This document shows positions 25,532 to 36,000 of a DNA stretch of 64,000 bases, piece by piece. A model generated the notes under the pieces. It was not told the DNA's origin. It saw nothing but the letters and a program-made list of their open reading frames with translations, and made no database searches. The DNA lies in assembly GCA_017562135.1 (NCBI GenBank), contig QEYB01000062.1:186001-250000 (forward strand). The letters run 5' to 3'. A program made the position numbers and the translations under genes. Every line of letters starts with the position of its first letter. Within the stretch, counting starts at the first letter, position 1. Source of the DNA: Dipylidium caninum (taxonomy: Eukaryota > Platyhelminthes > Cestoda > Cyclophyllidea > Dipylidiidae).

Positions 25532-25564
25532 CACCACCACCACCACCACCACCACCACCACCAC
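25532..25564 (+). repeat. (CAC)11 microsatellite
   Basis: Eleven perfect CAC units. Frames through it would encode poly-His or poly-Pro (or poly-Val on the other strand), which inflates open frames here. Confidence 0.9.
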
Positions 25565-25678
25565 TGCGGAAAGTAGGCCTTTGGCATGCTGGAGGTGAGC
25601 GGAGGAGGTGCCGCGCATCGGTGTGTTGGGCCTCTGGCCGAGGGGAAATGGGCCTGAATGAGTTGGGGCCGGAGGGGT

Positions 25679-25709
25679 GGCAGGGCAGGGCAAGGCAGGG
25701 CAGGGCAGG
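25679..25709 (+). repeat. Imperfect GGGCA pentamer repeat
   Basis: About six copies of a five-base G-rich unit with one A insertion. It is G-rich on the + strand and has no coding support. Confidence 0.7.
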
Positions 25710-27704
25710 CGTTTCAGCAGACTCACCCACTTTCTTAAAGGTGGAGTATCTCTCGTCCGTCCCGGCGTTAGTCACTAGTCCGTACTTGCGAGAGGTCACG
25801 TAAAACGCCTGATTGAGTTTACCGGTCACTCAAGCGTCCACTTAATGCCCCCATTAATGCAAACACGCCTTTTCCTCACTCCAGTTAATACCAGGTCTGC
25901 TTTTGGCTAAATCGGACTGACAACATGCCCCTCCTCTGCGCACAGGGCCAAAACGGATCTGCGGTCCAAACACATTCGACAGGGCCAACATCATGGCCTC
26001 GCTGGTCTCAGTGGAGAAGAAAAGGCTTGACGTCGAGGCGACGAGCTGGAGGGCACCTCGAATGTTGATCAGAGCAACCGGATTTGGAATGCGAATATTT
26101 ACCTTGCCAACTATTCCTCTTATTTAGGCCAAATGCATAAGAAACTCCTCATGGTTGGAGGCTTTAGGCCTTATTCGCTAGTTTTTCGGTTCAACTAACC
26201 TCGGATTAGCTAAAAAAGTCTAGCCTATGCTTCTTGCCATCGGCACTGAAGGAAACCGCAACTTTGCTTAACAGACCCGTCCTCTTTTCCGCCTCCCTGT
26301 GAGCTCCGGAAGTTAAAATACAACTTTTAGCGCTCGGCCACTCTAATCCTCGCCTCCCTCGGGATGCCATGTCGTCAGTCCGCATGTTTCCCCACTTTAT
26401 CCTGACATTTCAATTGCTCCCACTCGACTCGTCCACTGCTTTTTTTCGGTGAACAATAGTTTAATTAGAGGAAGAGGTCAAAAGTGTTGTCCAAAGATGC
26501 ACTTCATGTCTGTAGCAAAGGCCTCATTTAAGTATTAGTTGCGGTAGTGCGGAAAGAAGTGTGCCCAAGGCCTCATACGTCCTAGAAATTATGAATTGGT
26601 TGAGGAATTTTCGTAGACAAAGAATCTTCTCGTTTTAGCATGACTCGAGGATGTGGTGAGAGAGAATGAAAATGCGAATTCTTGGGTACATATGCGGAAG
26701 AGGAGAATTCCAAGACCACCGGTTAAGCTTTGGAAGCCCTGGCGTCTCCGCTCGTGAGCCACGTCAAAACGAGAGGGATGATTCGCTCCAAGACCCGCGC
26801 AGGCACGCAGGCTGGTAGGCGAGTGAGCGCCTCCGAGTCCAGCTCGAATGCGAGGCGAACGGTAAAGTAGGAAGCGAAGGGAGACGGAGGGGAGTGGAGA
26901 GTGAATAATGCAACTCTGATTTATGGGCACTTTCAGTCGACGCGCCTGTCAAGACAGATTCCACTGGGGGCTGAAGAAAATGCAGCGATAAATCAGACTG
27001 CTTGACAGCTCACGGGACCTCACAATGACAAGCTCCCACGAAGACTGAATAAATTCTCCTCTTTCCTCACTCCGATTAAATTCACCCTTTCCCAGACGGG
27101 AATAGTGAACTAGCATTGTAAACCCCATAGGGCGAACGTAAAAGTGTCCAGCCTTTGCGGTCTCATCGCACCATCAGCAAGTGAGTCCTGGGATAAGTCA
27201 CAGCCTGTCTCCTACTGTGAGTGATGAAATGCAAAGTATGCAAAACCAAAATGGTTATCCTTTAAATTGCTACATTTTTCAAATTCCCACTGGAAGTGCT
27301 CCCTTCTTTTCTGTGGTCATTAACCAAATATCCATGTTGAGGAGCCTGAAAAATTGTGAAATTATAGAATTTGTGAGCACCCGTAAGGTAATTCTCCTTG
27401 CTCGATCGAGTGTCGAGCGGGTTACGACAGTCAATTCTCCAGTCTAACGGGGATGCAACAGCCGACTGTATCCTCCCATGAGAGGAGGAAACACACTCAA
27501 TGCTGTTTCCGGGGTGAAATTGCCATGTAGACTTGGCGGGGGCGGAGGGAGGAGGGGGGGATCGTTTCCGAGTTTACTACCGAAAGGGACCGCTCAGGGA
27601 GCACGTGAGAGGGTACTGGCAGCATGAATGACAGGCTCCAAGACCATTCAATCACATTTGAGCTTAAATGTCTTCTATTTTTTGGACGTTGTCTATTGCA
27701 TGTG

Positions 27705-27935
27705 CCGCCCCCGCCCCCGCCTAACGAGCCCCCATGGTCAGCGACCGCCCTGCCTCCGTCTCCACGCTCCTCATTCCCCGGCCCCGCCCCACTCCGCCCC
27801 CCTCCACCCCGCGTCTCGCACACAGCAGGTGTCTTCTCGATGATGCACGTCGACGCGCGCATGCGTGTGCACGCGTCCCGTCCATTCGGGCCAATGGGAC
27901 GCGAGCTGTGCCGCCGCTGATTGGCCGAGGTCACG
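27705..27935 (+). promoter_or_regulatory. GC-rich CpG block with GC boxes, CCAAT boxes and an NRF1-like site
   Basis: A local island of C/G with many CpG. It contains GC boxes (GCCCCGCCCC at 27781-27790), an NRF1-like palindrome GCGCATGCG (27857-27865), CCAAT at 27891 and an inverted CCAAT (ATTGG) at 27920. About 150 nt downstream lies a strong GTAAGT donor (28070), and the next good acceptor is just before the FGFRL start codon. This fits a TATA-less promoter plus noncoding first exon for that gene. Long overlapping frames on both strands here come from GC richness. Confidence 0.45.
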
Positions 27936-27959
27936 GCTCGCGGCCAGTGCATACATGAA

Positions 27960-28069
27960 TGAATGCTGCGAGGGCGGAGTGCACTTGTAAAAAAGTGCAG
28001 TCTTCTTTTACCACGTCTTCTCCAGCAGCGGACTTTCCTTGAGGCAGCAAGTTCGACGGCCACATCCGA
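27960..28069 (+). other. Candidate noncoding first exon of the FGFRL gene
   Basis: Downstream of the CpG block and ending at CATCCGA|GTAAGT (donor at 28070). The 5' limit is a guess. Splicing to the acceptor at 29,984-29,985 would put the FGFRL ATG 10 nt into the next exon. Confidence 0.35.
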
Positions 28070-29995
28070 GTAAGTTTGTTTTCTACCGATGAAAAATTGC
28101 TTCTCATGAAAGAGGTTACACACCTGTAGGCACAGTAGACTAAATGCAATGCGTCGACTTTTTGACCTGTAGAACAATTCGAGATAAATTTGGGGCAGCC
28201 ATAAACAGCTCTCTGACTACTAATTTTAATCGAAGACAAGCTGCTTTCGGCAATTAAGACGTCCCGATAAACCTTTGACCATGGAAGTATCTCAACCTAT
28301 CTCCAACTTCGGGGAACGCTGGGATTTTGAGGTTCACTTGACTTTGTTTAGAAGAACTCGTATGTGGTGGCAGCGTCGAGTTGATCTGAGCGATTTACAA
28401 AAGATCATCCGCCCTATTGAGATGCCTTTTACCTGGTCACTTTCCTATTTTCATGAATCAAGTAGCGCGTCTTCCTCCCCCGTGTCCGCCTCGCCTTGAG
28501 CCTCGTGCACAAACCTGACAGCTTGTGTTGCTTCATGCTTATCATGTTGGGAGTTGCTGCCACCTCGTCTCGCCTGGAGGGGAGGGACTGGCTGTCATGG
28601 GCGCTCAGCTTCATTTCTGACCCCTTGCTCGTGTCAGCTGAGGGCTGTGTTGGTGTGGCTGGTGACAACTAACAAAACTTGCACCCGTGGTTTTTAAAAA
28701 TTACTTCCTCTCGGTAAAACGACTTGTTGAACATAAAGGCGGTTCAACTTTTCCCAGTCAAAGAAGTACACTGGTTGATCCAAATAGTTTTTCGCGATGG
28801 CTCATGTAGTCCGATTTCCCAGGAATGCCCGTGAACATCCACTGTGTCTTGGTTTGGTGTCAAAACCCTTCGCCTAAGTCACAAGATCATCTTCCTCACT
28901 CGTCCGTGAGGACGGGACGATTCATCGGCTCTGGCCTGACGGCGACGATGGGGATAAGTGCTGTGCAAAAACATTCTCCCACGCCTTTCTCTCGCTTTCA
29001 CCTCCACTTCTTTCTCATACCCCCAAATACACCTTGCATGAATCATACGAATTTTGCTGAGTACTCGGGATGGAATGCAAACTTGACAGGTGGATTGGAC
29101 AGAGATTGGACTTGTCCCACTATTTTCCCATCCATAGAAATGCCAAAAGGTGCTCGGAGAGAAAAATTGGACGAGGTGGCCGAAATCCGCGGGTAGCCTA
29201 CTTCCCCTAATTATGGGTTAGTGCTTGTTAATAGTTGGAATTAATAAAAAAAACCCTCTCGAGAAGCGACAACTTCCTCTCGTACCTGGGAATCAGTTCA
29301 CCCAAAATCATTTCCTGAGGAAGAGATCCCCGCATCATCTGAAAGATTCACTGGACTGTGACCGGATATGTTGTGGTTCGTGGTAGCCTCTTTATTCCCA
29401 TGTTGTTAGTCCCTCCTTGTGCCATTTCATATTACAATTTACTTTCTGTGGTTCAGCACTTGTTGCATGCGTGAGCTGTCATCACCGATGCGGTATTGTT
29501 GGAGAGAGGCAGGAGTTATTGCGTCGGAGAGGGTGCGTTGGGTTCCCTGGTCGACTTCGCTCCCCTTCGATGGGCGGTGTGATACCGTGTGGAGCCGCAA
29601 CTGCCGACGGTGCCGGGGGGGATTTGTGGGTGCAGGCTTATCATTGCTCATGCCAGTGGGCAGTTTTAATGATGGATTGTGGAAAGGTCAGCAAGTGTGA
29701 CCTCGTGGGGCGAGGCGGAGTTGGGGCAAGGGGTCGGCGCCGGCCCAATGCCGACGCGCGGACTGTCCGACCTCATCTCTCTCGCCGTTTTCCGTTCCCC
29801 TTCGCTCCCGTCAAGGCCGGACGGGGAAGGGGCTGCGAAGTTAGACGCCAAGTGGACCCACAACCGGCCTCTAAATTCATGCTAACAATGCTTTTCCGGA
29901 GTATGTTAGGGCAGTCGAAACGTCAAGCAAAATCCTCCGGAGACTATTCTGACATTTTGAAAGTGTGCTTAACTCTGTCTTTTAGGCAGCCAACT

Positions 29996-30056
29996 ATGCA
30001 CCTCAAGACTGGCAGTGAACGTCATCTCCCAATCATCCTACTTCTCATCGGGGCCA
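29996..30056 (+). CDS. FGFRL1: FGFRL exon 1, signal peptide
   Basis: ATG followed by a basic N-region and the hydrophobic core IILLLIGA. The exon ends GCCA|GTAAGT in phase 1, and the next exon supplies the two missing bases to give Thr-Ser-Ala, a plausible cleavage region. An acceptor (cttttag, 29985) lies 10 nt before the ATG. Confidence 0.8.
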
Positions 30057-33000
30057 GTAAGTTAGTGGCACACCACACCTATTCCGTTTTGGCTTTTGTA
30101 AAACAATCCTGGCCACTACGGCGTACACGCTTGGTCCTTTTAAAGTCGCCTTATCAATTGGAGTAACCGTCACATCTGGCCGGACGGCCAACGACTCTGC
30201 CGAGGGGAGAGACAGCAACCGTCCTCCATTTTACCTTGGCTTTACTCTTACCCGAAAACATCGCCAGCGTTTGTTACCGTGTGTGTGTATGTGCCTGGCT
30301 GAGTGACAGATTAGTCTATTTTGCGACTCACGCCACCTCCTCGGCCATAATAAAGCGATCCGCAACAAATTTTGTTTACCACACAGGCCACTCGAGCCAA
30401 CGTTTACTTCCCCCTGACGAACGATTAATTGTCAGGTTTCCAACTTGTTTAGGAAGAAGAAGTTTACCCAAACATCACTCGTCATTCTTTCGTTCGGGGC
30501 CAAAATCTCACCACCAGACAGGGTGTGGTGACGTGGGCTGTCAGTCTTCGGTGCTGGCAGGCCCTCGGCCTCCGTATTTAGCGGATAATGCACATATGTG
30601 ACATGTTTGTGTTTAAGACGTCCGGGAGTTTTGAACTTGTGTTGGGGGGAGGCGGGGGCAAGAGAGGGGGGGCCGGGGAAGACGGAGCATGTCGACAACG
30701 GGTCGCAAGCGAATTTAATGAAGACGCAGGCGAAATGGCGTCAGGTCAAGCATCCATGTGCTTTGCTCACTCATTTACTCAACCCCACGACTGATGAAGT
30801 TCTCCCCATTCCTGTCACAAGTGATCTTCGCCCGACATTTTATCGCCAGCCTCTTTGTTTTTTTGAATAAATTCTTTCCTCGACTACGCATTTGGCAGTT
30901 CGCAGTTTTACTGGTTTTGATTATAATCATCGCTAAAACCAGTCCTCGAACTACTAAAGATACAAGGACGGATCAACGCATCCCCGCCACACCACGCCAC
31001 ACCACGCTCCGCCCCGCGCCCCCCACCCTCCCGTTGCCGCCATTGGTGGTCCCGAGGTTCTCCGGGTTGCCGCGCGCTTCACTGTATGAAGGAAGTACTT
31101 CGGTGTTGGGTGCAATGTCGAGAAATTTCACATTGGAAACTAGACAGGCTGGCAACAAAATATTCGTCTACTTGTTTTGTGCGTCGCTAGGTAAAAGGTG
31201 CACTCATTCGAATGTGAGTCGGCTAAGAGGACGGTAGACAGAGAATTCTGAGGCAGAGGATTTTCGAGGGAGGTAACCAGATCATCAGACTCCAAAATCG
31301 CCACCGAAAGGTGGTCATTACTCCATCCCTGGCCCCGGGATCCGAGCGCGTCTCAATCTTGTGATGGATTTGACGCATGAAAGTAAACTGACTGTTGGTA
31401 GTGATTCATTGAAAAAGTTGTTTGCTCCTGCTGTTGCCACTGCTGGTGCGTGGATGTGGGTGTGTGGCCAGCGGGCGGGTGTGGCGGCCTGTCGGGTGGG
31501 AGGACACGACGGCCCCGTCCCTCTTCGCCTCCGTGGCTCGCTGATTAGGCTCACGCTCTTCCACTTTGTTGATGCTGCTTCATCAAGTCTATGCGATGTC
31601 AGGCTGACCAATTACCCAGGCGTCAGGTACTGTCAAATCAACTTGCCCTTTACCACTGATGTTACGGCGATAATTGGAAACTATCTTCCCCGGTTGCGCA
31701 TACACCCTCGCATCAAGACAGTGAAAAAAGAGAGGAAAAAGTCCCAGAGAGCTGAAGAAACGAGAAGTAAGTTAACAAAACGTAGTCGTAGTGAAAAGTC
31801 ACAAGGGACTGTGTATGCTTGGCGGTCATCCACTTAAGAGATGCTCCAATCCAGACAAAATATGATTTAAGTATAGAGGAAACCCATGATTTTTGAACGT
31901 GTGCGGTGATATAAGTGGCATAATAGACACCGGAACAGAGAGCGCCCCAATTATTTTTTTTGTACACATGCGGTTGACAAATATATTGAGAATACGTAAA
32001 CAATCGTGCTGCGATGCCTCGCCATCGCCCTTTTCCCCTCCCCCCCCCGGCGGGGCCTCGGATGCGAGTGTTCCACCGTCACCGCCACCGCCACCACCAC
32101 AAAGCCGACCCGGTGAGTCACGGGGCGTTTTGGTTGGGCGTTGGTTTGCCCTCCTCAGTGCACGCACGGACGTCTGACTTGGCACAGCCCCGACACCGCA
32201 ATTGGGGAAATGAGGATTTGTGGATGCACTCACTGCATCCTTAATTAGGCGTGTGGCCGCGTGCTCTCACCACCACCACCACAGACAGGCGGCGGACACT
32301 TGGGCGCGGGAGCACCTCGAGACGCACTCGACTCGGCCACTTTTGCGCGGGCACTTTGTTCGGAAGGCATTCTTCCTTGTATGCTTGATTGACAACTTCC
32401 TAACATACCGGAGAATCACACTTTCCCCTGAACTACTACTGCCAGTTGACCGATGACGGGCGGCCTCTGCAACTTCAAGTCCACCTTTAATGGCTATAGG
32501 GTGATGGTCAAACAAACGACTTATGACAGGTTTTTGGATGAGAAGCAAATGCTACCATCCGAACGGCACAGGAGGTAGCAAGTCCGCGGTCCTCGAGTTC
32601 CACTGGAAAATCCCCAGAATTGCTTACGCCTCGACCCCGATCTTAATTGATATTGAGACTAATGGAAAGACGAAATCAGTTTTAGTGTCACCTGAGCGGA
32701 GTGAAAGTGGCTTCCTATTTGAAGATTGCAACGCGGGAACTGGAGAGGTGCTGAGCATTCCACTTATACTGTAGCTTCTGCCAATATTCCCGTGGTGGGT
32801 AGCCATAACAGGCAAGTAAGTCTCCACGTTGGCGACTCTCTTCGTCTTGAATGTCCCATCTGGAGGTCGAACGAGGGACCAACTCACTCCGAAGGCGAAA
32901 ATGAGCACTCCTCCCTCCTCGGCGGAGGTCTCAACGACATTATTTACCAGTGGAACATTCAGGGTCTTCCGGAGTACGCCGTCACAATGGACACACGCTT

Positions 33001-36000
33001 TCGGTTTCTCGAGGGTGGACGAGTGGTGGAGCTAACGCAGCCCGTGACAAAGTCGGACGCTGGCATCTACCAGTGCTCGGGAGTGACCGGATTCGGGCAG
33101 AAGAAAGTAGTTTTCGAGATTCACGTTGCCGGTGAGTTCGTGGCCGCGTCTAGCATATGGGGGATTTGGCGAGGAGTCTGTGACATTTTCTTCGCAACAC
33201 AAGAACCTATTTTCGCCTTCATTACAACTCGTCACGAAGTAACAGTTGAGTTCAAAGCATCATGCTGAAAGGCAGGGTGAAGAGTGGCAGACAGGACTAA
33301 AGTGATGGTAGAGTTGCTTTCTGACAGAAACAAATTTCCATTGCATTAACTCTGACACCGTGGCAATACCCTGGGAGGAGATAAAGCTTTTTCGAGTAAA
33401 AAGACTCTCTGCACCAGTTTCCATTCAAAGTTGCTGAGAATGGAGGCAATCAATGGAGGATTTGATAAAATGTGTCGGTGGGCAGGACTGACCTTTCCTT
33501 TGACACCACACCTTGACATATCACCGCCAGCAATTTACAGCGAACTGTCAAATTACACCAATTAGGTGTTTGATGACTTGGCATTTGCTGGTCCATTCTC
33601 ACGAGGCAGCATGCAACAACTCTGACGCGTTGACGAGCAGACTGTGCTGGTTATCACTTTCTTTCATTCTTTCTTTCTTTCTCTCTATCTCTTTTTTTTC
33701 ATGTAAGGCACTCCAGCACAAATGTCTTGAGTGTTATGCAGACTTAATCCTCCGCTGGGTGTTTACAGCCCTTTCGACAGGCGGGGAAATTGCGGCAGGC
33801 GTTAGGTTTAGCAGACGCTTCAGCGAGGCAGACAGTGGGGAGGGTGACATTCGGCGTAGGAGGCCTGTTGGCGTTGTCATTTCACCGACTTAATGTCTCT
33901 AACCCATGACTTGGTGCGGCAGGACTTTGCCCTGCGGAGATGTTCCTCCTATTTGGAGGAAGGCATGCTACTACCGTTGCCTCCTCCAGCCTCTCGACGG
34001 CTTTGCGCCTCACTCGGAAGGAGTCGGGCATAAAATAGCCTCCTCCCCTTTTTGTGCACTAAGCTGCGACCACGAACCTCACAGACCTCGCGGCCCCACG
34101 GTCAAATTGAGCGAAATTTCGAGAAGTTGACGAGAACAGTCTTTCTCAGTTTGTCTCTACCCCTTTCAGACACCAATGACAACCTCATCTGCGTTAAAGC
34201 CTACCCCGGTGCCAATGATCGCAACCAAGGTTGGTCTCTTTTCCGCCAAAGTAACCTTTTGAATGTGTGGCTTGGACGGGCAGGCAAGGGTGTGATTAAA
34301 TTAGCAGGAGCCTTCTTCCCCTTGCCTCGTACAAAATTGACAGGTGAAGGTTCAACTAGAAGAAATTATGTTGTTTGGTAGGAAGAAGAAGATGAGGAAG
34401 ATGATGATGAAGCCACTTTTCATCTTGTAGTCGTAGGAGCGAAAGGCGCATGAAAGCCGATAAAAAGGTGGAAAGACCACTTCACATCCGTTGATAGTGC
34501 GTTATAAGTGGCAGAATGATGAATGGCTTGACTTCCTTCGTTAACTGCAAGCATGGTAAATCGCCAAGTTGAGTAATGAAATCGTCTCCCTTCCCCTCGG
34601 CTCTCAGGCTTTCTTTTCCCTTGGCCTATACATACGATATGTGGTCTTTTTATTTGTGGTTTTGAAATTTGCACAAACCAGTTCTGTGCCTGATGAACCC
34701 CCGCCTGCAACCAGACACCATAATGACAATTGAGGCAGAATTGGGCTCCTCAGTAGACCTGAGTTGCGAGGCGATTGGACGGGAGCCGATCAAGTATCTT
34801 TGGTTCATGGGCAACGCTGTGGCCGACTGGATATCGGGGTGGACAGGGCGTCCGCGGGCCCAACTTGTACATCGAGCGCGTGGGTCGCGAGCACATCGGC
34901 CAGTATGTGTGCCAGGTGAGAAACCCCATCGGTGGCCTCAACTACACCTACCGTCTCACTGTCAAGGGTGAGTTGGCACTGACATGCTCAGCGGCGCGGC
35001 TGTTTCGTAACCGGACTGCAACAGGCAGTGTGTTTGTCAAATTGCAGAACCGTCGTCTGCTATTCCGAGGATAGTCGGAGAGGTGGAGAACCAGACGTTG
35101 ATAGCGGGATCCAGCGGGACGTTGACGTGTCGCGTGAGGTGTTCCTGCTCGGAGCCGATTATTCAGGTGGGTTCCCGGCCACCTCCCCGGCCGTGAGTCA
35201 GGCGGGCACTCACCGCCTTCTCTCACACGGGAAAGTGATTTATGCATGTTACTCACTGTGTGCCCACAAAAGGACGTTGATAGGGCCATAAATTATGCCC
35301 AGGATGAAATAAAGCAAATGTGATAGACACCCCACCACGTATCTGACCGAGGGCGTGTGTGTGTGTTGAAAGACCCACTTCGTCCCCATCAGTTACGGCT
35401 ATTAGACCTTCACTCATGCTCCACTGGTTAAATAAATTGCCCGTAAACCATCCCATGGAAATCACTCCTGGCAGCGTCTAATCAAACTTTGTCCTCCGGT
35501 GAGCACGTAAAAGTCGACGGAGAGGAAAACTGAGGCCTTCTGCCTACCACTCAAAGCGGTTGTCAATGTTCTCAAACCGCGCCTCAGCGCTACTTGATTA
35601 CGTATTTTCAAATTTCTCAACTTCGGACGGTGTGAATTGAACGAACATGAAACTCTGAATGATAGTTGCAGTTTGTCGACCGTCTCGACGACCCAAATGC
35701 GTCGAGTTTATATGCTTATGGCAGAGGCGTTCGTCCTGGCGACAATTTCTTTCATGCGTGAAGGTCTTTTCGGGGAAAAAATAACATCTCCCGCCTGGGT
35801 CACCGGCCCACAAGTAGCTACGAAGGCATAATCCAAAGTGGAGCGTGGAAAATAGTGTTTCCCTGTTCGTGTTGCCTCCCAGTTGGTGTCCATTCTCGAT
35901 GGCGCATTACTGGGACTTTTGTGATTCTCTCTTCGCGCCTCCTTTCCACATGGAGGAGGTAGAGGAGTGCCAGCTGAGTCGATTGATGATGCTCCTCCTT

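Larger units (their letters stand above)
17036..27650. other. Intergenic stretch without a supported gene
   Basis: No exon with matching borders and a recognisable product was found on either strand. Open frames of 60-190 codons are numerous and overlap on both strands. Simple repeats are a (CAC)11 run and a GGGCA-type run at 25.5-25.7 kb. An AATAAA at 18469-18474 is the nearest clear polyadenylation word after the helical-protein gene but is 1.4 kb away. Confidence 0.5.

Noticed and set aside
27497..28177. 226-codon reverse-strand open frame
   Set aside because: It is created by the CpG/C-rich promoter-like block. Gly/Arg-rich low complexity, no domain, and overlapping frames on the + strand.
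29417..30166. 249-codon forward open frame
   Set aside because: Only the 61 nt starting at 29996 (signal peptide exon) has splice and phase support; the rest starts at TTG and crosses a clear acceptor and a GTAAGT donor.
30758..31237. Forward frame with a hydrophobic run in FGFRL intron 1
   Set aside because: No phase-compatible acceptor and donor; exons 1 and 2 already join to give a proper signal peptide and Ig1.
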